A stretch of DNA of 64,000 nucleotides from Piscinibacter sp047602365 (lineage in GTDB: Bacteria > Pseudomonadota > Gammaproteobacteria > Burkholderiales > Burkholderiaceae_C), in NCBI GenBank assembly GCA_047602365.1, contig JASGHM010000001.1, positions 1-64,000 on the forward strand, read 5' to 3'. Position numbers and translations under genes: made by a program. Of this stretch, positions 7,759-16,190 are shown one piece after another (within the stretch, counting starts at the first letter, position 1; each line of letters begins with the position of its first letter). Below the pieces are notes generated by a model that saw only the letters and a list, made by a program, of their open reading frames with translations, had not been told where the DNA came from and did not search any database.

Positions 7759-8963
7759 GCGAGATCGCCCTTTCGGCGCGCGTGAAGCGCATCAAGCCCT
7801 CGCCGAGCATGGTGGCGCGGATGCGCGCCCAGGAGCTGAAGGCTCAGGGCCGCGACATCATCGACCTCACCATCGGCGAGCCGGACTTCGACACGCCCGC
7901 CCATATCCGCGCCGCGGCGGAAGCCGCCATGGCGGCGGGCGAGACGCGCTACACGCCGATCAACGGCACGCCGCGCCTCAGGAAGGCGATCGCCGCCAAG
8001 CTGACCAGAGAGAACGGCGTCACCTATCCGCTCGACCAGATAACGGTCGGCTCGGGCGCCAAGCAGGTGATCTACAACGCGCTCGCCGCGACGCTCGGCG
8101 AGGGCGACGAGGTGATCGTGCCCGCGCCGTTCTGGGTGTCCTATCCGGACATGGTGCTGGCCTGCGACGGCACGCCGGTCATCGTCGCCTGCGGCGAGAA
8201 TGCCGGCTTCAAGCTGACCGCCGAGGCGCTGGAGAAGGCGATCACGCCGAAGACGCGCTGGCTGATCCTCAACACGCCGTCGAACCCGACCGGCGCCTTC
8301 TATTCGGCCGCGGAGATGAAGGCGCTGACCGATGTGCTGATGCGCCACCCGCACGTCGCGCTGATGACCGACGACATCTACGAGCACATCCGCTTCGACG
8401 GCGAGGAACCGGTCTGCCCGGTGGTGATCGAGCCGGGGCTCACGGGCCGCACGCTGCTCGTCAACGGCGTCTCCAAGACCTATGCGATGACCGGCTTCCG
8501 CATCGGCTACGGCGCCGGCCCGAAGCCGCTGATCGCCGCGATGAACGTCATCCAGTCGCAGACGACCTCCGGCGCCGCGGCGCCCAGCATGGCGGCGGCC
8601 GCGGCCGCCCTCGAGGGCGACCAGAGCACGGTCGGCGAGATGCGCGCGGCCTACAGGGCGCGCCGCGACCGGGCCGTCGAACTGCTCAACGCCATCGACG
8701 GCATCACCTGCCGCACGCCCGACGGCGCCTTCTACGTCTATCCGTCCTGCGCCGGGCTCATCGGCCGCAAGCGCCCCGACGGGCGGGAACTGAAGACCGA
8801 CGCCGACGTCGCGATGTATGTCCTCGAGGAGGCCGGCGTCGCCGTCCTCGACGGCGCGGCCTATGGTCTCTCGCCCTATCTGCGCCTGTCGATCGCCACC
8901 TCGCTCGGCGACATCGAGGAAGCCTGCGCGCGGATCGCCCGCGCCACATCCGTACTCACCTGA
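7755..8963 (+). CDS. Class I/II pyridoxal-phosphate aminotransferase (AspC-like)
   Basis: 402-residue fold-type I aminotransferase. Visible hallmarks are IDLTIGEPDFDTP (residues about 36-48), YTPINGTPRLR, NTPSNPTG (173-180), the DDIYEH segment that holds the PLP pyridine, the PLP lysine in SKTYAMTGFR (Lys241), and the substrate-carboxylate arginine near the end (YLRLSIA). It probably moves an amino group between an amino acid and 2-oxoglutarate or a similar oxo-acid. It is translationally coupled to the RraA-like gene (4-base overlap) and is followed by an amino-acid importer, suggesting that the imported amino acid is transaminated and the oxo-acid passed to the aldolase-like protein. The exact substrate is not predictable. 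Confidence 0.88.
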   Translation: MSEIALSARVKRIKPSPSMVARMRAQELKAQGRDIIDLTIGEPDFDTPAHIRAAAEAAMAAGETRYTPINGTPRLRKAIAAKLTRENGVTYPLDQITVGSGAKQVIYNALAATLGEGDEVIVPAPFWVSYPDMVLACDGTPVIVACGENAGFKLTAEALEKAITPKTRWLILNTPSNPTGAFYSAAEMKALTDVLMRHPHVALMTDDIYEHIRFDGEEPVCPVVIEPGLTGRTLLVNGVSKTYAMTGFRIGYGAGPKPLIAAMNVIQSQTTSGAAAPSMAAAAAALEGDQSTVGEMRAAYRARRDRAVELLNAIDGITCRTPDGAFYVYPSCAGLIGRKRPDGRELKTDADVAMYVLEEAGVAVLDGAAYGLSPYLRLSIATSLGDIEEACARIARATSVLT

Positions 8964-8990
8964 ACCACGACACCCCGGGGGGGAACCGTC

Positions 8991-9809
8991 ATGAAGCTCT
9001 CGTCCATCCTGGCGCTCGCCGCCACCCTCGTCGCCGGCAGCGCGAGCCTGGTCCATGCCGACCAGCTCGCCGACATCCGCGCGCGCGGCAAGCTCGTCTG
9101 CGGCACGCTCGGCACCGCCGAGCCGTTCTCGTTCCAGCACCCGCAGACCCGCCAGATCGTCGGCTACGACGTCGACATCTGCCAGAAGATCGCGGAATCG
9201 CTCGGCGTGACGCTGGAGCTGAAGCCGATCGCGGTCGAGGCGCGCATCCCCGAGCTCGTCCAGGGCCGCGTGGACATTCTGGCCGCCAATCTCGGCTACA
9301 CGCCGGAGCGTGCCCAGCAGATCGACTTCTCGTTCTCCTATTTCGTCAGCCAGCAGAAGATCATGGTGACGCGCGAATCCGGCATCACCACGCTGGAGCA
9401 GCTCGCCGGCCGCAAGGTCACCGCGCTCAAGGGCTCGTCGTCCGAGCAGGGCGTGCGCCGCCTGATCCCGACCGCCGAGACCGTGACCTTCCAGGATACC
9501 TCCGCCGCCTTCCTCGCGCTGGTGCAGGACAAGGTCGACGCCTTCTGCGCCTCCGAGCTGATCCTGGTGAAGCTGCGCCAGCAGGCCGAGCGCACCAATC
9601 CTATGGTGGTGATCGAGCGCTCGCTGTTCGTCGAGCCGTGGGGCCTCGGCCTGCGCCGCGGCGAGACCGCCTTCCGTGATCACGTCAACGGCGTGCTGAC
9701 CCAGCTCCAGGCCTCCGGCGAGATCGACCGGACCTTCAACAAGTGGCTGGGCGAGGGCACCGTGTTCAACATCCGCCGCGACTTCAGGGTCGAGGAAATC
9801 CGGGGCTGA
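8991..9809 (+). CDS. Polar amino-acid ABC transporter substrate-binding protein
   Basis: 272-residue periplasmic binding protein of the SBP_bac_3 family. The signal peptide spans residues 1-23 (cleavage at VHA-D). Family motifs are LADIRARGKLVCGT, GYDVDICQKIAESLG, VQGRVDILAANLGYTPERAQQIDFSFSY and DAFCASELIL. The frame is intact. A GGGGGGAA stretch precedes the start. Two permeases and an ATPase follow directly, completing the importer. The ligand is an amino acid or related compound, unspecified. Confidence 0.9.
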   Translation: MKLSSILALAATLVAGSASLVHADQLADIRARGKLVCGTLGTAEPFSFQHPQTRQIVGYDVDICQKIAESLGVTLELKPIAVEARIPELVQGRVDILAANLGYTPERAQQIDFSFSYFVSQQKIMVTRESGITTLEQLAGRKVTALKGSSSEQGVRRLIPTAETVTFQDTSAAFLALVQDKVDAFCASELILVKLRQQAERTNPMVVIERSLFVEPWGLGLRRGETAFRDHVNGVLTQLQASGEIDRTFNKWLGEGTVFNIRRDFRVEEIRG

Positions 9810-9870
9810 GCCGGACGGGCGGCGACTCCGGCCGCTGCCCCGACCGACCCGACGGAGAGCTGCGAGACAG

Positions 9871-10570
9871 ATGGGCTATGTCTTCGACCTCGGCGCGGTG
9901 CTGAGCGGCCAGTATCTCAACTGGTTCCTGATCGGCATCGCCACGACCCTGGCGCTCACCGCGGCCGCCTGGGTGCTGGCCATGACGGTCGGCATCCTCT
10001 TGACGCTCGTCCGGATGATCCCGTTCCGGCCGTTCGAGTGGTTCGTCGCCCTCTATGTCGAATATCACCGCAACGTGCCGCTGCTGGTGCAGATCTTCGT
10101 CTGGTATTTCGGCGTGCCCTCGCTCTTGTCGCGGCCGTGGCGGGTCTGGATCAACGCCCATAACGGCGAGTTCATCTTCGCGACCATCGCGCTCGGCCTC
10201 GCCGCCGGCGCCTATATCGCGGAGGACCTGCGCTCGGGGATTCGCTCGATCCCGAAGACGCAATACGAGGCCGCGCGCTCCATCGGCTTCGGCTATCTCG
10301 GCGCCATGAGCTACGTGGTGCTGCCGCAATCGCTGCGCATCGTCGTGCCCGCCGCTGATCAACCAGACGCTGCTCCTGTTCAAGAACACCAGCCTCGCCA
10401 TGGCGATCGGCGTCGGCGAACTGACCTACCGGACCCGCGAGATCGAGAGCTACACGTTCAAGACCTTCGAGGCCTTCGCGGTGGCGACCGCCGTCTATCT
10501 CGCCATCTCGTTCTGCATCATGGCGCTCGGCGACGTCACCGCGCGCCGCCTGAAGCTGGAGGTCCGCTGA
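9871..10570 (+). CDS. Amino-acid ABC transporter permease 1 (frameshifted)
   Basis: HisM/GlnP-type inner-membrane permease. The N-terminal part has several hydrophobic segments and YHRNVPLLVQIF. The EAA loop YEAARSIGFGYLGAMSYVVLPQSLR is followed by an extra C near 10352 (CCGCCG read as CCCGCCG). In the next frame the protein continues PLINQTLLLFKNTSLAMAIGV to LKLEVR and stops at 10570, giving about 233 residues. The ATG of permease 2 overlaps the final A of the TGA. The break is probably a sequence error. Confidence 0.85.
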
Positions 10571-11281
10571 TGTGGCAGATCCTCCAGGACAACTGGCTCC
10601 TGTTCCTCGTCGGGCAATATCCGCACGGGCCGATCGGCGGCCTCGCCATGACGCTGTTCATGGCAGTGACGGCGCTGACCCTCTGTTTCCCCTTCGCCAT
10701 CGCGCTGGCGCTCGCGAGGCTCAGCCCGTACCGCTGGCTGAGCGTGCCGGCGACGGCCATCGTCCACACGGTGCGCGGCCTGCCGCTCATCATGTTCGTG
10801 TTCTGGGCCTATTTCTTCTCGCCGCTGGTCGATCGGCCGGGCGGTCGGCGGCGTCGAGACGCTGGTCATCGCGCTGGTCGTCTACGAGGCGGCCTATCTC
10901 TCCGAGATCATCCGCGCGGGCATCGAGGGCCTGCCCAAGGGCCAGGTCGAGGCGGCGAGGGCGCTCGGCCTCGGCTATGTTCCCACCACCTTCCGCGTGG
11001 TGCTGCCGCAGGCCCTGCACAACATGCTGCCGAGCATGGTCAGCCAGTTCGTCTCCACCATCAAGGAGACCTCGCTCGGCTACGTCATCAGCGCCCACGA
11101 GATGACGTTCGCCGCCTCGCAGGTGAACAACGTGCTGCTGACCAAGCCCTTCGAGGTCTACGGCATCCTGGCGCTGACCTATTTCACCCTCTGCTCGGCG
11201 CTAACCTTCGTCGCGCGGCTGATCGAGCGGCGCGTCGCCGCCGAGCGGGGCGCGGCGCCCGGCGTGACGGTTGCGGCGTGA
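10570..11281 (+). CDS. Amino-acid ABC transporter permease 2 (frameshifted)
   Basis: Second HisQ/HisM-type permease, about 237 residues. It starts with MWQILQDNWLLFLVGQYP and has TVRGLPLIMFVFWAYFF. One extra G near 10847 (CCGGCGG read as CCGGGCGG) breaks the frame. Downstream the expected EAA loop and ALHNMLPSMVSQFVSTIKETSLGYVI appear in frame and end at 11281. The pair with permease 1 suggests a heterodimeric channel. Confidence 0.85.
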
Positions 11282-11288
11282 GGCGGCG

Positions 11289-12009
11289 ATGATCCGGTTC
11301 GACACAGTCGACAAGCGGTTCGGCGACATGCAGGCGCTGCGCGCCGTCTCGGGCGAGGTGAGGCGCGGCGAGGTCAAGGTGCTGGTCGGGCCCGTCGGGC
11401 TCCGGCAAGTCGACGCTGATCCGTACGGTGACGCGGCTGGAGCCGGTCGACGGCGGCCGCGTGCTGGTCGAGGACAGGGACATCGCGGCGCGCGGCTTCC
11501 CGATCAACGCGCTGCGCCAGCGCGTCGGCTTCGTGTTCCAGGCCTTCAACCTGTTCCCGCACCTCAGCGCGGCCGGCAACATCACGCTCGGGCTGACCAG
11601 GCTGAAGAAGCTCGGCAAGCGGGAGGCGCGGGAGCGGGCGATCGCGGAACTTTCCCGCGTCGGCCTCGCCGACAAGGCCGACGAGATGCCCGGCAAGCTC
11701 TCCGGCGGCCAGCGCCAGCGCGTCGCCATCGCCCGCGCGCTCGCCATGGACCCGGCCGCCATGCTGTTCGACGAGCCGACCTCGGCGCTCGACCCGGAAA
11801 TGGTCGGCGAGGTGCTCGCCGCCATGAAGCAGCTCGCGGCCGGCGGCATGACCATGATCTGCGTCACCCACGAGATGGGCTTTGCCCGCGAGGTGGCGGA
11901 TGAGATCTGGTTCATGGAACAGGGCGAGGTGAAGGAGCGGGGCAAGCCCGCCGAGCTCCTGTCGAGCCCGAACCATCCCCGGCTCGCGGCCTTCCTGCGC
12001 CGGCACTGA
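11289..12009 (+). CDS. Amino-acid ABC transporter ATP-binding protein (frameshifted)
   Basis: GlnQ/HisP-type ATPase, about 240 residues. MIRFDTVDKRFGDMQALRAVSGEV is followed by a break inside the Walker A motif: one extra C near 11397 turns the expected GPSGSGKST into an out-of-frame reading. The rest is intact: VGFVFQAFNLFPHL (Q-loop), LSGGQRQRVAIARAL, LFDEPTSALDPE (Walker B) and THEMGFAREVADE. It starts 8 bases after the permease 2 stop and closes the operon that begins with the RraA-like gene. Confidence 0.88.
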
Positions 12010-12057
12010 GAGCGGCGATGCCGACACCCAGCCGTCGAACAGGGCTTGCCAAGCGTC

Positions 12058-12075
12058 AATTAGATCGATCTAATT
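12058..12075. promoter_or_regulatory. LacI-family operator copy 1
   Basis: AATTAGATCGATCTAATT is a perfect 18-bp palindrome with the central CG typical of LacI/GalR operators. It lies 79 bases before the SDR start. Related palindromes lie at 13503-13520 and 19234-19251, on either side of the island's LacI gene. Confidence 0.75.
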
Positions 12076-12154
12076 CCTCCGACGCGACAGCGGCTGCCGG
12101 CCAGGCGGCGCTCCAGCCGGCAAAAGACCGGCCGTCGCACGGAGGACTTTCGCC

Positions 12155-12925
12155 ATGGCGCAGGACGGGCGCGTCGCTTTCGTCACCGGAGCCCAGCGCG
12201 GCATCGGCCGCGCCATCGCGCTGGCACTGGCCGCGCGCGGCTTCGATCTCGTCGTCAACGATCTCGCTCCGGCCGCCGAGCTCGACGAGACGGTGGCGGC
12301 GGCCCGCGGGGCAGGAGTGAAGGCGATCGGCCTCGCCGGCGATATTTCCGATCTTGCCGGGCAGGACGCGCTGGTATCGGCGGCCTGGAAGGCCTTCGGC
12401 CGGATCGACTGCCTCGTCAACAATGCCGGCGTCTCGGTGAAGACGCGCGGCGACATGCTGGACGTCTCAGCCGAAAGCTTCGACCGGCTGATCGCCATCA
12501 ACCTGCGCGGGCCGTTCTTCCTGACGCAGGCGGTGGCGAAGCGCATGGTCGCGGCGCCGGCGGCGGGCTTCCGCTCGATCGTCACGGTCTCCTCGCTCAA
12601 TGCCGAGGCTGCCTCGCCCGACCGCGCGGAATATTGCATCTCGAAGATCGGCCTCTCGATGATGTCGAAGCTCTATGCGCTGCGCCTCGCCGAGGCCGGC
12701 ATCCACGCGTACGAGGTGAGGCCCGGCGTCATCCGCACCGCGATGACGGCGGTGGCGCGCGAGAAATACGACCGGATGTTCGCCGAGGGCTTCGCGCCGA
12801 TCCCGCGCTGGGGCGAGCCGGAGGATGTCGGCCGCGCCGTCGCCTCGCTCGCCGAGGGAGCGCTCGCCTATTCGACCGGCGAGGTGGTGCATGTCGACGG
12901 CGGCCTGTCGGTCGCGAAATTGTGA
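12155..12925 (+). CDS. Short-chain dehydrogenase/reductase (FabG-like)
   Basis: 256-residue classical SDR. The cofactor motif TGAQRGIG is at about residues 11-18 and NNAG at 89-92. The catalytic serine lies in VTVSSLNAE, with Tyr160 and Lys164 (YCISK), and the C-terminal GEVVHVDGG strand is present. Asp36 in VVNDLAP after beta-2 leans toward NAD preference (inference). ATG at 12155 is preceded by GGAGG. It is first in a three-gene plus-strand group with a MaoC hydratase and a binding protein, and carries a LacI-type operator upstream. It probably oxidises a hydroxyl group on an intermediate of the island's pathway. Confidence 0.87.
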   Translation: MAQDGRVAFVTGAQRGIGRAIALALAARGFDLVVNDLAPAAELDETVAAARGAGVKAIGLAGDISDLAGQDALVSAAWKAFGRIDCLVNNAGVSVKTRGDMLDVSAESFDRLIAINLRGPFFLTQAVAKRMVAAPAAGFRSIVTVSSLNAEAASPDRAEYCISKIGLSMMSKLYALRLAEAGIHAYEVRPGVIRTAMTAVAREKYDRMFAEGFAPIPRWGEPEDVGRAVASLAEGALAYSTGEVVHVDGGLSVAKL

Positions 12926-12932
12926 GGCTGTG

Positions 12933-13412
12933 ATGAGCGACGCGGCACGGCGGCTCGCCCCCGGCGAATACTGGTTCGAGGACCTGCGCGACGGCGACCA
13001 TTACGAGACCGGCAAGATCGTGATGACCGACGCCCATATCGTCGGCTTCGCCGGCCTCTCGGGCGATCTCTTCGACGTGCACATGGACGACGAGTTCGCG
13101 CGGGAACAGGGCTTTTCCGGGCGCATCGCCCACGGTCTCCTCGGCCTCGCCATGGCCGACGGCCTCAAGAACCGCTCGTCGGTGCGGATCATGGCGGTCG
13201 CCTCGCTCGGCTGGAACTGGAACTTCCGCGGGCCGATCCTGGTCGGCGACCGGATCGGCGTCACCGTCACCGTCAAGTCCAAGCGCCTGACCTCGAAGGG
13301 CGACCGCGGCATCACCATGCTGGGCTTCGCCGTCGCCAACCAGCGCGGCGAGGTGGTGCAGGAGGGCGAGACGGCGTTGCTGACCCGCCTGAAGCCGGCG
13401 GACGAGGGATGA
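12933..13412 (+). CDS. MaoC-like (R)-specific hydratase 1
   Basis: 159-residue hot-dog fold enoyl-CoA hydratase/dehydratase. It shows FEDLRDGDHYETGKIVMTDAHIVGFAGLSGDLFDVHMDDEFA in pieces and the catalytic Asp-x4-His segment. GFSGRIAHGLLGLAM follows, and the C-terminal beta-strand ITMLGFAVANQRGEVVQEGE closes it. The start at 12933 lies 7 bases after the SDR stop. A second MaoC paralogue lies at 23751. It probably hydrates an enoyl-CoA, paired with the neighbouring SDR. Confidence 0.85.
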   Translation: MSDAARRLAPGEYWFEDLRDGDHYETGKIVMTDAHIVGFAGLSGDLFDVHMDDEFAREQGFSGRIAHGLLGLAMADGLKNRSSVRIMAVASLGWNWNFRGPILVGDRIGVTVTVKSKRLTSKGDRGITMLGFAVANQRGEVVQEGETALLTRLKPADEG

Positions 13413-13502
13413 AGCGGGCCGCGGCGGCGATTGACGCCGGGGCGATGACGCAGCACAGTCGGGGTTCGGCGACATCAATCGATTAGGACTTCTGCAGAGC
13501 GA

Positions 13503-13520
13503 ATTTAGATCGATCCAAGG
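13503..13520. promoter_or_regulatory. LacI-family operator copy 2 (imperfect)
   Basis: ATTTAGATCGATCCAAGG has an intact left half-site; 6 of 9 positions in the right half match the palindrome. It lies 51 bases before the peptide-type binding protein gene, separating it from the upstream MaoC gene. Confidence 0.6.
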
Positions 13521-13571
13521 ACAACGGCCGCGGCACAAGCGGCTTCCCTCAATCTCCCGGGAGGAGCGACA

Positions 13572-15221
13572 ATGACGGTTCGGAAGCAAGGACAGGATGC
13601 GTCGGCGGGCGGCTGGATGAGCCGGCGCGACGTGGCGAAGCTCTTGGGCATCGGCGGCGCGGCGCTGACCGCGGGCCTGCCCGACACGGTGTTCGCACAG
13701 GCGCGGCGCAACACCCTCGTCATCGGCATCGACATCTCCGATACGGTGACGCTCGATCCGGCCCGGCAGGCGCAATACACGCCGCCGATGTCGCTGCTCG
13801 CCGCCTATGACATGCTCGTCACCATGGCGCCGGGCGACTACATCACCATCCGCCCGCAGCTCGCCACCAAGTGGGAGCGCACGCCGGACGGCAAGGGCTG
13901 GCGCTTCACGCTGCGCGACGGCGTCAAGTTCGCCTCCGGCAATCCGATGACCGCCGAGGACGTCAAGTGGTCGATGGACCGGGTGCTGCACCTCGGCGAC
14001 CAGACCTCGCAATATATCAGCCACGTCGAGCGGACCGAGGTGGTCGACGCCAAGACCGTCGACATCATCCTGAAGGACCCGACGCAGCCGCTGCTGACCA
14101 TCATCGCGGCGCCCGGCTTCCCGGTCTATGACAGCAAGCTGGTGGCCCAGCACGGCGGCGATGCCAGCCGCGACGCCAAGACCAAGGATCAGGCCACGGC
14201 CTGGCTGAACAACAACTCGGCCGGCGCCGGCGCCTACAAGCTGACCCGCTGGGAGCGCAACGCGCAGATCCAGTTCGTCCGGAACGACAATTACTGGCGC
14301 GGCAAGCCGGCCTTCGAGCGCGTCATCATCCGCCATATCGGCGACAGCGCGGCGCAGCTGCTGTCGATCCGCCGCGGCGACATCGACATCGCGTTCAACC
14401 TGATCCCCGAGCAGATCGCGACGCTGAAGGCGGAGCCGAGCGTACGCCTCGAGGCGCTGACCAGCCTCGACTTCGTCTACATGGCGCTGACCCAGAACCC
14501 CGAGTTCAACAAGGCGCTGGGGGTCAAGGAAGCGCGCCAGGCGATCGGCCATGCCATCGACTACGACGGCATCGTCAAGAACCTGCTGGGCGGCGCGGCG
14601 GTGCGCTGCGCCAACTTCCTGCCGATCGGCGTCTCCGGCTCCACCGAGGAGATCGCCAAGCAGGTCGGCTACAGCCAGGACCTCGACAAGGCGAAGCAGC
14701 TCCTACAGAAGGCGGGCCTCGCCGACGGTTTCGAGTTCGAGATCGCCTATGGCAATGCGGCGATCGCCGGCGTGACCTACCAGACGCTCGGCCAGAAGAT
14801 CCAGGCGGACCTTGCCCGGGTCAACATCCGCGCCAAGCTGACGCCGATGGACCAGGTGAACCTGCGCACCACCTATACCGGCAACCGCGCGCAGGGCGGC
14901 GTCCTGACCTTCTGGAACCCGCCGGCGGTGGAGAACCTCCTGTGGGCGGCGGCGAGCGTGGAGCGCGTCGCCAAGCGCGTCCATTGGCCGGTGCCGCCGG
15001 AGCTCGACAAGATCGTCCGCGACGCGGCCGCCGAGCAGGATCCGAAGAAGCAGGCCGATCTCTGGGTGGAGTACCAGCGCCGGACGGTGGAGAACGCCAA
15101 TTATTTCGTGCTGTTCCAGCCGATCTACCAGATCGCCACGCGCACCAATCTCGCCAAGCTGCCGCTGACCGCGGCCGGCTGGATGCTCGACATGTACGAC
15201 GTGAAGCCGGTCTCCTCGTAA
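13572..15221 (+). CDS. Peptide/organic-acid ABC transporter substrate-binding protein (SBP_bac_5)
   Basis: 549 residues, the usual size of DppA/OppA-type binding proteins. The N-terminus carries a Tat-like signal (SRRDVAKLLGIGG) ending near VFAQA. Family motifs include the LAYDMLV region, PQLATKWERTPDGKGWRFTLRDGVKFASGNPMTAEDVKWS in segments, GAGAYKLTRWERN, and ARQAIGHAIDYDGIVKNLLGG. Its permeases are probably the DppBC pair at 19.4-21.3 kb, although three minus-strand genes and LacI lie between. The ligand is unknown; the catabolic neighbours suggest an organic or cyclic acid, not a peptide (inference). Confidence 0.85.
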   Translation: MTVRKQGQDASAGGWMSRRDVAKLLGIGGAALTAGLPDTVFAQARRNTLVIGIDISDTVTLDPARQAQYTPPMSLLAAYDMLVTMAPGDYITIRPQLATKWERTPDGKGWRFTLRDGVKFASGNPMTAEDVKWSMDRVLHLGDQTSQYISHVERTEVVDAKTVDIILKDPTQPLLTIIAAPGFPVYDSKLVAQHGGDASRDAKTKDQATAWLNNNSAGAGAYKLTRWERNAQIQFVRNDNYWRGKPAFERVIIRHIGDSAAQLLSIRRGDIDIAFNLIPEQIATLKAEPSVRLEALTSLDFVYMALTQNPEFNKALGVKEARQAIGHAIDYDGIVKNLLGGAAVRCANFLPIGVSGSTEEIAKQVGYSQDLDKAKQLLQKAGLADGFEFEIAYGNAAIAGVTYQTLGQKIQADLARVNIRAKLTPMDQVNLRTTYTGNRAQGGVLTFWNPPAVENLLWAAASVERVAKRVHWPVPPELDKIVRDAAAEQDPKKQADLWVEYQRRTVENANYFVLFQPIYQIATRTNLAKLPLTAAGWMLDMYDVKPVSS

Positions 15222-15234
15222 TACATCCTCACGA

Positions 15235-15322
15235 CGTCATGGCCGCCCTTGTGGCGGCCATCCACGTCTTCATGCTGACGTAAGGACAGTCGTGGATGCC
15301 CGGCACAAGGCCGGGCATGACG
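15235..15322. repeat. Palindromic intergenic repeat
   Basis: Two hairpins, ATGGCCGCC-cttgt-GGCGGCCAT (15239-15261) and ATGCCCGGC-acaag-GCCGGGCAT (15296-15318), are enclosed by CGTCAT and ATGACG. The same architecture recurs at 53972-54063, so this is a dispersed REP-like element. It lies between convergent genes and may also end transcription. Confidence 0.8.
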
Positions 15323-15346
15323 ACCTTTGATGGCCTTCTTTTTTCC

Positions 15347-16180
15347 TCAGAACCCGTAGAGCCCCGCCGGATTGTCGACCAGGATGCGCTTGCGGTCGGC
15401 GGGATCGGGCGCCCAGTCCGCGAGGATGTCGAGGAGGTGGGCGCTGTCGGGGCGCGGATCGCGGCCGGGATGCGGCCAGTTCGAGGCCCAGAGGATGCGC
15501 TCGGGCGCGGCCTTGACCAGCGCGCGGGCGAGGCGGCTGACGTCCTCGTAGGCCGGCGCGCCGGTCTTCGAGGTCTCGTAGGGCGCGGAAACCTTGACGA
15601 AGACGCGACCGGTCTCGACGAGGCCGAGCAGCACGCGGAATTCCGGGCTGTCGACGGCCACCGGCTCGAGGAACTTGCCGGTATGGTCGATGATGACCGG
15701 CACCGGCCAGGCGCGGATCTGCGCCTCGTGGTCGGCGAGCCTCCGGCCATCGGTCTGGAACACCGCGTGCCAGCCGAAGGGCGCCATCTTCGCCGCGATC
15801 GCGTCGAGCTGGTCGAAGCCGACCGCGCCGCCCGGCAGCATGAAGAAGCGGGCGCCGCGCATGCCGGCCCTGGTCAGCCGGTCGAGCTCGGCCTCGCTCA
15901 CGTGAGCGTCCACCACCGCGACGCCGCGCGCGACGTCAGGCCCGAGAGCCGCGATGCCGCGGACCGTGCATGCATTGTCGGTGCCATAGACCGAGGGCTG
16001 GACGATGACGGTCCGGGTCAGGCCGAGCTGCGCGCGGATGCGCCTGTAATCATCGACGCTTGCCGCCGGCGGCGGGGTCGAGAGCGCGGTGGGGCTAAGG
16101 GGGCTGTCGTCATAGACGTGGATATGCGTGTCGGTGGCGCCGAAGGGCACCTCGATCACCGGCTTGAGGGTCTGCGTCAT
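15347..16180 (-). CDS. Amidohydrolase family protein (pyrone-dicarboxylate lactonase-like)
   Basis: 277 residues from the ATG at 16180 (MTQTLKPVIEVP); an upstream in-frame start adds 19 residues overlapping the next gene. TIM-barrel metal-dependent hydrolase of the amidohydrolase-2 class: DTHIHVYD with the H-x-H metal pair near the N-terminus, RGARFFMLPGG, PVIIDHTGKF (metal His), and RILWASNWPHPG with the catalytic aspartate region shifted to N-W. Closest in style to 2-pyrone-4,6-dicarboxylate lactonase and similar lactonases. It is the last gene of a three-gene minus-strand operon with a 2-hydroxyacid dehydrogenase and an enoyl-CoA hydratase. It likely opens a lactone or hydrolyses a ring intermediate (inference). 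Confidence 0.82.
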   Translation of the reverse strand: MTQTLKPVIEVPFGATDTHIHVYDDSPLSPTALSTPPPAASVDDYRRIRAQLGLTRTVIVQPSVYGTDNACTVRGIAALGPDVARGVAVVDAHVSEAELDRLTRAGMRGARFFMLPGGAVGFDQLDAIAAKMAPFGWHAVFQTDGRRLADHEAQIRAWPVPVIIDHTGKFLEPVAVDSPEFRVLLGLVETGRVFVKVSAPYETSKTGAPAYEDVSRLARALVKAAPERILWASNWPHPGRDPRPDSAHLLDILADWAPDPADRKRILVDNPAGLYGF

Positions 16181-16190
16181 GGCGGCCTCC

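Noticed and set aside
7716..9683. 655-codon open frame on the minus strand, and similar long antisense frames (27314-29791, 12729-14552, 22168-23520)
   Set aside because: High G+C keeps stops rare in the frame opposite wobble positions. These translations are Arg/Gly/Asp-rich with no family motifs, and each lies opposite a clear gene.
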